From Mycogone perniciosa (Eukaryota; Ascomycota; Sordariomycetes; Hypocreales; Hypocreaceae), in contig JAOALB010000027.1 of assembly GCA_025331125.1 (NCBI GenBank), positions 124,001 to 188,000 of the forward strand: a stretch of DNA of 64,000 nucleotides, in the 5' to 3' direction. The position numbers and the translations under genes were made by a program. The notes under the pieces were generated by a model, which did no database searches, was not told the DNA's origin, and was given only the letters and a program-made list of their open reading frames with translations. Within the stretch, counting starts at the first letter, position 1; each line of letters starts with the position of its first letter. Positions 44,661 through 54,194 of this stretch are shown here, in pieces.

Positions 44661-46947
44661 ATGGTGTTGGACGAGCACTACGAGATGTGCCTGCCCGTCC
44701 TGCAGGACCCGAGGCTTGAGGATGAGGACAAGACTGATAAAATCGAGGAGCTTTTTAGAAAAGAGACAACGCTCACGGGCATGTCTCTTGACAATGCAAT
44801 CCTCGATGTCATGTGGAGATATCGTGAGGGGGGAGGCACCTCGACGTCACCGCCTCCCATACGCCAAACCATCCTCCGACGACCATCGCCGGCTTCGTGG
44901 CGGAGCGGAACGCCTTTGTCTGGATCTCCGCGACTTGCTGTGAGTCCTCTTGCGCCACCCGGATTTATTCCCTCCACATTCAACAGAAAGTCGTCGACGG
45001 CCTCGCCCTTTTCATCGCCGCGAGCCTCCCCTCGGCTGGCCTTTGCGACCCCTGCGATACCCCATAGCCCAAATCTCAATGCATATGAGTTTGCTAGTGA
45101 CCCCACTCCGGCTCCGGAGATCCTTGGAGAATACCAGATTGAAAATGTCGACTGGCTTGTCAATGACGATACCGTTAGTCTCTCGTCGTCGGTTGGCACG
45201 ACGAAGAGCCTCAATGCTGCTGCTCCTGAGTTCTCATCCATGTCCTCGCAGCAAATTGACATGTCTCCCTACGACATGCTCAGATCAATCCTGGGGCAGA
45301 CCAGGACTGACGAGGAGATTGAATCAGCTCTAGCAACGCACAACTATGACCTGAGCGCAACCATTGCATCCATGATGGAAACCGGGCTACATGAGGGCGG
45401 GGTGCCCCTTGATGAACCCAAGAACGTTCTGATTGGCAAATCGATATCCGCTGAAGGACGCCCGTCCACCCCCGTGAACCAAAAATCCGGTGTAATCTGC
45501 AAATTCTACATGTCAACTGGTCAGTGCCTGCGTGCAGACTGTCGGTTCAGCCACGACCTCAGCAACCACCTTTGCAAGTAAGTGTGGCAGGCTCCGAAGT
45601 ATACTCAAAGCACCGAAACTAATTGGGCCTTGTATAGATATTGGGTAATGGGGAATTGTCTAGCAGGCGATACGTGCATTTTCTCGCACGATCCAACCAA
45701 ACTTATGAGCAAGCTGTCCATGGATGGAGGTTCAAATACCCCACCAAAGGGGCAAGGTAATCTGATGCTCCAGGACATGAATTCTTTTCCTTCATTGCAG
45801 TCGGGAACCTCAGACCAGCTAGGGAACTTTGTGGGAAGCCCCAAATTTGCCAGCGTCGGGATCAATGGACCGCCTGGACTGAGGTCTTTGCATCGTGCTG
45901 AGAGCCCCCGTCCCAGGTCACGACCTGGCAGTCGACAACAGGCCAAAGAGACAAATGCAATGGCTCCAGCTCTCGATGATAACGAGGCATTCCCATCTCT
46001 CGGTTCTGCCGCTGCAAAACAGGGAAAGAAGCACCACGGCAAGCGTGGGGGGCACGGACACGGCCATAAAGAAAACGGGGCCCCAAGTTCCTTGGCAGAC
46101 ATCGTCAAAATGAACCCACCTGCGCCTGGATCTCCTCGCCCCGAGTCTAGAAGAATGGCGAGCAATGGAAACCCCACTCCCGTTAAGACTGGCGAGAACA
46201 GCGCGGCCGCTCTTGCGATTCCGAGTCCTAAGCACATTCCGTGGTTGGAAACTGGAGAGCGAGCAAACAAGGCATATCTGAAGGCCCGCCAAGAGGCAAT
46301 CAAGCACGGCGGCCTTCGCAATAAGTTCCTACAAAGGTATGTTTACATGGAAGGTCCGCGGGATTCTGTTAAGGAGTGTGGGCTGATGAAGAAGTAGTGC
46401 TGCTCAAGCGTGGAATCGCAACGATGCTCGCGCTGCCAAGGCCCTCAGCCTTCGCGGTCAGAGCGAGAATGACTTGATGAGAAAGGCGCACAGGGAGGCG
46501 GCTCGCGAGCTCTATGAGGAGCGCAACAAGAACTTGGACGGCTCGTCCGAAGTCTATGTCGACCTCCATGGTCTTCATCCCGAAGAAGCTGTAGAATACC
46601 TGGAAAGAATCCTCCTGGACAACGAGAAGGAAGGACGACCGATTTATGCCATCACAGGAACCGGCCACCACAGCAAGAATGGCAAGGACAAGGTGGGCAA
46701 GGCAATCCGGGCCTTCTTGAATGAGTGGCGGTACGCCTACCGGGAGTTCTCCGTGCCAGGCGACCGAAACAACATGGGTGGCATCCTGGGAGTGGATGCA
46801 GGCAGCTGGGACAAGTTACTGGCAAGAGAGCGACCGGAAGAGGAGAAGGAGACTGTCGACATCCTCAGTGAGGGTATTGAGATTGGGGATGGTAAAGTCA
46901 GGCTCCTGGTCAGGGACCCTCCCAAGGGACCAAGCGGACGGCGATGA
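44661..46947 (+). CDS. CUE-like / CCCH zinc finger / DUF1771 / SMR-domain protein (putative RNA-surveillance nuclease)
   Basis: Three exons: 44661-45577, 45638-46336 and 46398-46947; 721 aa. From the N-terminus: a helical region (MVLDEHYEMCLPVLQDPRLE), Ser/Pro-rich linker, a CUE/UBA-like segment (YDMLRSILGQTRTDEEIESA), two CCCH fingers (CKFYMSTGQCLRADCRFSH; CKYWVMGNCLAGDTCIFSH) formed across intron 1, a disordered middle, DUF1771 (AWNRNDARAAKALSLRGQ) and a C-terminal SMR domain with DLHGLHPEEAVEYL and the TGTGHHSKNGKDKVG loop. SMR proteins with CUE modules, such as yeast Cue2, cleave mRNA at collided ribosomes. The CCCH pair suggests added RNA binding. The role is by analogy. Confidence 0.88.
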
Positions 46948-47819
46948 CAAGGCGGGAACGAAAGAAGTAAAAGAACAAAAATGACATTAAAAAAATTGGA
47001 GTGCTACAGCGAAAGAGAGAAAGCGGGTGGTCAAGACGTAGTGCTAGGTAGTAGTAGAGGCTGGCTATTCAAGACGATTCATCATATAATACTTCGCACT
47101 GATACTCCTATTCGGTAGTTGGCGTCCCACGTTTGTGGAAACGCTCCCCTGTTGGTGGAATAGTCCGATTAATATGGTATGGACATGATACAGATGCTAA
47201 TGTGAGGATACCTCGAGAGGACGTCCCTTTAAGGTGTGTTGATCTGACGTAAGGTACTTGGCCTTACTGTACCCCCCCAGTGCGCCCCAACGTCATCTTA
47301 CTTGGCGAGCGAACATTCCGATAACCTCCTCTCAGCCACGCAGGATGACGGCAGGGTTACAGCAGGGTTACAGCCTACTGACAGTATCGGATCGCATTGC
47401 CTCGCAAATCCAAGTTGAAAGTAGTGAATAAAAAACGACGGTACGAAGTATCCCATAAACGAGATTGGATTTTGCTTCAGAGTCCGCAAGTCGCTCCTTG
47501 CATTGATTGTGGCGACGCATAGCGCGTGTCATCTGCTATCGAAATACGAATCCAATCCACCAGGAGGAGGAGCAATCCGACACCTCTCAAGCAACCTCTC
47601 ACGCTTACTATTACGGAGTCGCCTTTCTTACTTTTGTACTTCGTACAACTTTGATCACATCAGTATCGGCATGGAAAGGTAGCCGTGGAAAACGGGAACT
47701 ACGGCGATACTACTAGTATTTCTTTTCGCCTCTTCATATACTTGCTCCCTCCCCTCGACTCCGGAGCTCTCGGCCTCTCCCTCTTTGCTCCCTTCGACAG
47801 CCGATTGCTACTCGAAACG
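46948..47819. other. Intergenic region between SMR and TVP38 genes
   Basis: Promoter/leader of TVP38; TACGAAGTA/TACTTCGTA variants near 47443 and 47637. No gene seen. Confidence 0.5.
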
Positions 47820-49113
47820 ATGCCGGGCAATCGCCAAAGTCCGTCTCATCAGAGGCTTAGCGACAATTCCTCTCCGACGCCCTCATCCTCCACGCTGTCG
47901 TCCACGTCGTCATCGTCACGAACCGCATCTCCATCTACCAGACCCGCGCCACAGTCGTCGCAACAATGGTCTCGAAGTAGCAGAGATTCCGCCCATCGCC
48001 TCTCGGGCATGGCGCGCTCATCGTTCTCGTCGGCGCGAATACCGTCGTCATCCTCACGACGGGGGGGTTTCTTCCGCAGGCAGTGGGACGCGTGCCTCCA
48101 TAGAGCTCAGGGCGTCATGGCGGCGTTTTGGAAGCTCTCGCCGCTGCAGCGCATCGCAGTGCTCGTTCTGCTGCTTCTGGGCGCCGCCTTTGTCGTCATT
48201 ACTCTGATCTATACGGAGAAGTTCTTTGCTTGGCTTGCGACAGTGTCCAAGTCGTGGCGCGCGCTGCCCGGCGGTTGGATCATTGCCTTTCTGCTCGTCT
48301 TTATTACGTCGTTTCCGCCTATTGTGGGCTACTCGACCGCCAACACCGTCGCCGGCTTCGTTTTTGGCTTCCCTATGGGTTGGCCCATTGCTGCGGCGGG
48401 GTGTGTGCTTGGTAGCTTGGCTGCTTTCATTGCCTGTCGTACGGTGATGAGCAGGCATGTTCACATGTTGGTTGGCAGCGACCACCGTTTTGTGGCGCTA
48501 GGACAGGTCCTCCAGCGAGATGGGCTCTTATATCTCACTAGCATTCGGTTCTGCCCGCTGCCTTTTAGCTTGAGCAATGGCTTCCTCGCCACAATCCCTA
48601 GCATCTCCCCACTGTCCTTTGCTCTTTCTACGGCGTTATCTACGTAAGTCAACGACCCCTTGATCAAGCTACACCTACTCAGGAGACTAGACTAACCACC
48701 ATCATAGGCCTAAGCTCCTCATCCACATCTTCATCGGCAGCCGCCTCGCCCTCATCGCCGAAGAAGGCGACGCCATGTCCGTCCACGACAAAGTCATCAA
48801 CTACGTAGGCATGATCACAGGCGGTCTCATCGGCGCCGTGGCCGGCATCGTTGTCTACCGCCGCACCATGGCCCACGCCGCCGAACTAGCCCGCGAGGAA
48901 GCTCTCTATGCTGCTGAGGAGGGCGACGGCAGCTATGAGGATACGGACGAAACGCTAATGGATCCTGAGGATGCGGCGAATGTCATGGGCGATGACGATG
49001 TCTCCCTATGGGAGACGCAGGTCAACGATAACTGGGACGATGAGGAGAATGATGCCAATGACGGTGACGACAGTACCAAAAACAAGCCGAAAAACAAATC
49101 TAGAAGTGACTGA
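47820..49113 (+). CDS. TVP38: Golgi membrane protein TVP38 (TMEM64/DedA-like family)
   Basis: Two exons, 47820-48643 and 48708-49113, with a 64-nt intron; 409 aa. A Ser-rich cytosolic N-terminus of about 95 residues is followed by the SNARE-associated/VTT domain: helix LVLLLLGAAFVVITLIY, GGWIIAFLLVFITSFPPIVG, GFVFGFPMGWPIAAAGCVLG, the re-entrant FCPLPFSLSNG segment, and after the intron PKLLIHIFIGSRL and a last helix (VGMITGGLIGAVAGIVVY). The tail is very acidic (DEENDANDGDDS). TVP38 resides in Tlg2-positive Golgi vesicles; the VTT family includes TMEM41B/VMP1 lipid scramblases. The exact job is unknown. Confidence 0.9.
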
Positions 49114-49650
49114 CAGGATCTTGAAACCTCATCGATTGATTAAGAACATGGGTTCAGGAGGGGGGGTTCTGTGGGGTCAGGTTCATGTTCATGTGTGTAT
49201 GTTGATATTTAATGACTTTGGATAGGCACTCGTTTAGACTTGACTGGCGTTAGCATTTGATGGTGGACTCTTTTTAGGGGTGTCGCGAGTAGAGAGAACA
49301 TCTGAACGGGATGATGAATAGAGATAAAAAGGGGGCTATGTGAGTCTTGCTTTGTGTCTTCATGGTCGCAACTCTGAACCTAACCCCATTGTACCGGATA
49401 ATGATGAGCCCGTCGTTCATGTGTGCCCGTTTACCAACACAACCCTTCCTCCTGACAGAATAACATAATAGTAGGAGAGTAATTAATAATGCATCTAAAG
49501 GACGTTCCTGTCCACCTGAAGAATTCCAAACGCCATCGCTAAAAAGCAACCTCCCAGTCCAGTGAGAAAACCATATGCCATAAATATCGTCATAACAGTA
49601 ATAAAAAGAAGTTTGCGTGTTAAAAAATGGTGTTGAGAGAATCGAAATGG
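49114..49650. other. Convergent intergenic region (TVP38 / Cys-Pro motif protein)
   Basis: 3' flanks; nothing coding seen. Confidence 0.5.
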
Positions 49651-51334
49651 TCATTGATTTCGTTGATACTGGTTCATGAATTGGATGGCTTGGTCCATCG
49701 GATAACCAATGAACACAGGGCCGGTGAAAATCATCTGTGGAATACCTCCTGGCGTCGCCTTTGATAGTTCAGGATTGATGAATGTAGGTTGAGAATGAGG
49801 CACGTGAGGGACGGCTTGCTTCGCTGGTGTGAATGGTGTCGAATTTTGGAGAATTTCAGGAGCAGGAGGATCCTTCGACTGGGGCTTGGCAGAGACGTTC
49901 AATCCGGCAAATGCAGAGGGATTGGTATGATCGAACGGGCACTTGTTTGCTGGGGATTTTACGGGGGTCTGGGTGCTCTGGGTAGGACTCGGCATCCGCA
50001 CAGGAGCAGGCGGTGGTGACATGGGATGGTCAACCTCGTGGCCAGACGACTCATAAATAGGTACGGATATGCCCCAGGGGCGACTCGGTGATTCCCCAAC
50101 ACGGACCTCCTTAAGCGGTCGGTCGAAGTGACTGTGCCGTTCATCATCCGCGTCGGGTGGCGGTTCGGCAGCGGTTTCTGGATCCGTACTCGCACTGACG
50201 GCTTGGGCCCAACTCTCTACTCTTTCGTTGGAGGCCCTGGTTGCATTGCTGCGACGCCGCGGCTGGTCATCTTCGGGCAGCATGGGCTTGTGAAGATGAC
50301 TCAGGTCTTCAATCATGCTCACAATGTTGCCGTACTTGGAATCCAACTTTTTGACCTGCTCCTCACTGCGCTGATATCTTCGCAAGCAGACTTCATGGCT
50401 GCGAGGCAACTCATGTTTGTGTGTTTCAACATAATGAGCAACCTCCTCTGGAGAGTGTTGGTCTAGGAAGCGTATTGGGCATTTGCTAGGCTGAGTGGCA
50501 TTCACGGCGCCGGGTTGGGATGCCGACTCTTCGTACATAGTAACACATATGGGATCGTCAGAAGGATGCATGGTCAAGTCGCGGCCGTTTTCAGGCCACG
50601 GGCTTCCCGTGTCATCGGCAGGGACGTTCTTGGAGAAGGGACATTGCAGATTGCCCTTCTTCCCCTCAACAGTAAAATCTTGCTCGAGTGCCGTCGACAT
50701 GGACGTTTCTACGTGGGAAGTATGAGAGAATGTCTCTCTGGTGGATGCCGTCGTCTTGCTGGCTTCGCCTAGAGAGACTAGCTTGCTTGCTGCCCGGCGT
50801 CCGTCACGGATGATCAGAGCGATCTGGTGCTGGGAGTGCAGCGAGTCGCGCTTTGGAAGGGGCACAGGCGAGGTATCATCGACAGATGTGTCTGGTGGGA
50901 GCTGCAGCTTCACCAGCGTCTCTGCTATCTCTGGCGCTGCCGGTGCATATTTGTCGGCAAGATATTGAAACTGTGTTGAGGGTATGTTAGAGTCGTGCCC
51001 AATTAAAGTTGATTGGATCTTTCTGCCAAGCAGCAACAGCAAAGGAAACAGATTCTGGATCAGAGAAAATAAAGTTGTCAATCTCAGCAGACTAGCTATA
51101 GCCAGCTGCTCTTGATCTAGAGCTAAAGATATCTCATCATGTCGATAGTCCGGTAACTCCGGGCTTGGGGACCGAGGCAAAAATTGCAAAGGAAAAAAAG
51201 CTGGAGCTTACCTGCTCGTGGGCAAAACGCAACTTGTGCTCCAGAACAGTCTTGCGGTCGACTAAAACCTGAACTTCGTCTGCAAGCGCATTGAAGGCAT
51301 CCGTGACAGTCTGTGTAAGGTGAAAACATGCCAT
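49651..51334 (-). CDS. Unknown conserved-looking protein with three Cys-Pro motifs
   Basis: Two exons, 51334-51212 and 50970-49651, joined by a 241-nt intron (GTAAGC...CACAG); 480 aa. The N-terminus is a coiled coil (TDAFNALADEVQVLVDRK). Three Cys-Pro motifs are spread along the protein: LQCPFSKN, SKCPIRFLDQHS and NKCPFDHTN. The middle one starts a region with further His and Cys (HYVETHKHELPRSHEVCLRR) and a helix (QVKKLDSKYGNIVSMIEDL). The rest is Pro/Ser-rich; the C-terminus (FTGPVFIGYPMDQAIQFMNQ) is hydrophobic. The start is uncertain: an in-frame ATG also exists upstream at 51499. Cys-Pro with His could bind zinc or, as in heme-regulatory motifs, heme; neither is shown. I do not recognise a named family. 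Confidence 0.7.
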
Positions 51335-52449
51335 GCCTGATGGCCCAAGTGAGGTTGGAGAAGAAGAATGAAGGAAAAGAGAAAGAAAGAAAAGGCCGAA
51401 CGAGAAGTGAGGCGAGGAGAGTTTTAACTGGCCCAAGCCGGGCGCGCGTTGGTAATGAGTATGGTACGTACCAGTACATTCTGTTGCCCTGTCAGCCACA
51501 CTTGTGGATCCTTTCCAGGGTAGGCAGCATTTGATTTTGAGCTGCCATTGAATATCATGACTCTGTTTTACAGTAAGTATGTTAATAAAGAGTCAACTTT
51601 TCTGTGAGGGCACTAGTTTTTCAGATCTCTTATTGATGCTATGTTGTGTCTCGTTTGTCTCATTGGATAAAACTGTTTCTTTCTCATCAACCCCACCATC
51701 GATCGACAATCTTTGTGCTCTCGGCTCCGTATATACTTGGTAGATCATGATGGAATAGCCCGACGACAATCCCGGTAGCACTGCTTTTACAAGGAGTAGC
51801 CAGCAAAGGTTAATGATTAGGTTACCCTGCATACATAACCTTGACTAGCTGAACTATGTATGTACGGGCACTGTGGAAAGGTATCAGATATATGGGTTTA
51901 GGTACTCTTGACTAGGGAATATGCAGGTCCAATCACCCCCGCCCAAGACATGACAATGACAAACGATACGGTTAGGCGCCTAGGTTGGTTGCCGCAGAGC
52001 CGCGGGCATTGTTCCGTAGAGATCTCAAGGACCACAAAATGCCTAGATAAGTAGCTTAGGTACGACAAATGCATGATGGCGTTACAGCGGCACCTTTGCC
52101 AATGAGAGACGACGGTCAGCAAACACCAGCCCAGGCATATCCATAACACTACTGCCAGACCGCTTGAGGACGCGGGGGAGAGTCAGGACAGATCCGATAT
52201 AGAAACCAGACCCAGACAAACCTCAATTGTATGTAGTAGACATCAACTACTACTCACATACCATATCGGAATACATATCCAAGATAAGAAAGAGAGAACC
52301 CCTCCCGCTTGAGGTAAGTACGGAATATCTCCAATACAGGTCGCGATGGCTTCAATCAACACCTTGCTCATCACCTGCTTTCGCATTACAGCCCCCTTCT
52401 CTGCTGGCCATTCCTTGTACTCCAGCTCTTCCTTGCAACCACCACGACA
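51335..52449. other. Divergent promoter region (Cys-Pro protein / S33 peptidase)
   Basis: About 1.1 kb. The S33 peptidase leader may carry a 5'-UTR intron from GTAAGT at about 52314 to AG at 52390. No gene seen. Confidence 0.45.
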
Positions 52450-53892
52450 ATGGCGTCGCAACATCAATCAAACATCCCTCCCGCAAAGCTGCTGAGCAGC
52501 AAGAGCCACATCGTCCCCGGCCAGCTCCTCGTCACGGAGCTCTTCTTCCGAGTGCCTCTCGACTACGCCAATCCCTCCGCCGGCACCATCACCATCTTCG
52601 GCCGCAACGTTACCAAGCATGAGGCCCCCGTCTTCGCCCCCGATGAACCCCCGGCTCCGAAGCCGTACATGGTCTACCTTGAGGGGGGCCCCGGCTACGG
52701 CAACCGGGAGCCCCAGGATCACCCGCTGACCCGGACGGCTCTATCTCGTGGCTACCAGGTGCTCTATCTTGATCACCGGGGCGTCGGCCTGAGTACACCC
52801 GTGTCCACCGCCATGCTTGCCAAGATCCCTGGCGGCAGTGGACCGGATGCCGTTGAGGCGCAGGCGAACTACCTGAAGCTCATGCGCCAGGATAACACCG
52901 TTCGCGATTGCGAGGCTGTCCGCAAGTGCCTAACTGAGGGCTGGCCCGAGCACAAAGCCCGCTGGTCCCTCTTCGGCCAGTCGTACGGCGGCTTCATCAG
53001 CATCTCCTACCTGTCTTTCCACCCAGAGGGCCTGCGCGAGGTCTTCCTTACCGGTGGTCTGGCCCCTGTTGGAAAGACTATCGACCAGGTCTACGAGGCA
53101 ACCTTCCGCAAGACCATTGAGCGCAACATCGCCTACTACAAGAAGTTCCCCGAGGACGCCGAAACACTGCGCCTACTCGCCGCTTACATCGAGAAAGAGG
53201 GTGGAAAGCAGGGTATCCCCTTGCCAGCAGGCGGCTTCTTGACCATCCCCCGTCTGCTCACCATTGGCATTGCTTTCGGTTGCCACGGCGGCTTCGACCA
53301 AGTCCACGGCATCCTCCTCCACCTCAAATCCTCTCTCGATCAGTTTGGCTTCCTCACTCGCGCCGCCCTCGCCCCTCTTGAGACCTTCACCACCTTTGAC
53401 ACGAACATCATCTATGCCATCCTCCATGAAGCTATCTACTGCGACGGCCCCGGCCAGACTTCTAGCTGGTCCGCCAGCCGGGTTGGCAAGGCCCTGCAGC
53501 AATTCTCCTGGCTAAGCACGGAAAACGCATCTGTTTCCTCCTCATCTCCGATCCAACCGCTCTTCTTCTCTGGCGAGATGATCTTCCCCCTTCACTTTAA
53601 GACGTACCCGGAGCTCATCCCTCTACAGGACGTCGCCGAGCGACTAGCCACTTCTGCTGACTGGCCTGCTCTTTACGATGAGGACCAGCTGCGCAAGAAT
53701 GAGGTCCCCGTCTATGCTGCGTCGTATGTTGAGGATATGTACGTCGATTACGACTTTGCCAAGGATACTGCCAGGTTGATCAGGGGCACGAAGGTCTTTG
53801 AGACAAATGTCATGTACCACTCCGCGCTGCGTGCCAAGTCAGACGAGGTCTTACAGAACCTGTTTAGTCTGAGAGATGATGTCTTGGATTGA
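52450..53892 (+). CDS. Alpha/beta-hydrolase, proline iminopeptidase-like (peptidase family S33)
   Basis: A single exon of 480 aa. The oxyanion-hole segment YLEGGPGYGNRE, strand LYLDHRGVGLSTP and nucleophile elbow FGQSYGGF (Ser about 178) are those of S33 proline iminopeptidases. The long lid between about 215 and 400 and the extra C-terminal part match the 50-kDa class of fungal and bacterial prolyl aminopeptidases rather than the 35-kDa class. No signal peptide, so probably cytosolic. These enzymes release N-terminal proline from short peptides. The catalytic Asp and His must lie in the last 80 residues (candidates in YVEDMYVDYD and VMYHSALR) but I cannot fix them by eye. High GC3 compared with neighbours. 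Confidence 0.88.
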   Translation: MASQHQSNIPPAKLLSSKSHIVPGQLLVTELFFRVPLDYANPSAGTITIFGRNVTKHEAPVFAPDEPPAPKPYMVYLEGGPGYGNREPQDHPLTRTALSRGYQVLYLDHRGVGLSTPVSTAMLAKIPGGSGPDAVEAQANYLKLMRQDNTVRDCEAVRKCLTEGWPEHKARWSLFGQSYGGFISISYLSFHPEGLREVFLTGGLAPVGKTIDQVYEATFRKTIERNIAYYKKFPEDAETLRLLAAYIEKEGGKQGIPLPAGGFLTIPRLLTIGIAFGCHGGFDQVHGILLHLKSSLDQFGFLTRAALAPLETFTTFDTNIIYAILHEAIYCDGPGQTSSWSASRVGKALQQFSWLSTENASVSSSSPIQPLFFSGEMIFPLHFKTYPELIPLQDVAERLATSADWPALYDEDQLRKNEVPVYAASYVEDMYVDYDFAKDTARLIRGTKVFETNVMYHSALRAKSDEVLQNLFSLRDDVLD

Positions 53893-54194
53893 TCGGTTTG
53901 GTCAAAGCGATTGAATGGTATGTCTGGTGGAATGGATGTACTTCGTAAATAGATTATTAATTGCAGAAGCGGGAGAAACCCGCCTCATATAGAACAACAA
54001 ACCATTGATGATGGCCCGCCAAACTCCGATGTTCTAATGCTGGATTTGCTATTGTGTCCTACTTCATCGTACGCATGGGTTAGCCCTCATTCATTGTTCA
54101 TACCTCTAATCTTGGTTCATGTCCAACATCAAATCCGGCCCATTTAATGAATCATATCTTGCAATCCTGCCTCCCCATACTGACCGGGAGAAAG
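53893..54194. other. Convergent intergenic region (S33 peptidase / HELQ-like)
   Basis: 3' flanks; a TACTTCGTA variant near 53940. Nothing coding seen. Confidence 0.5.
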
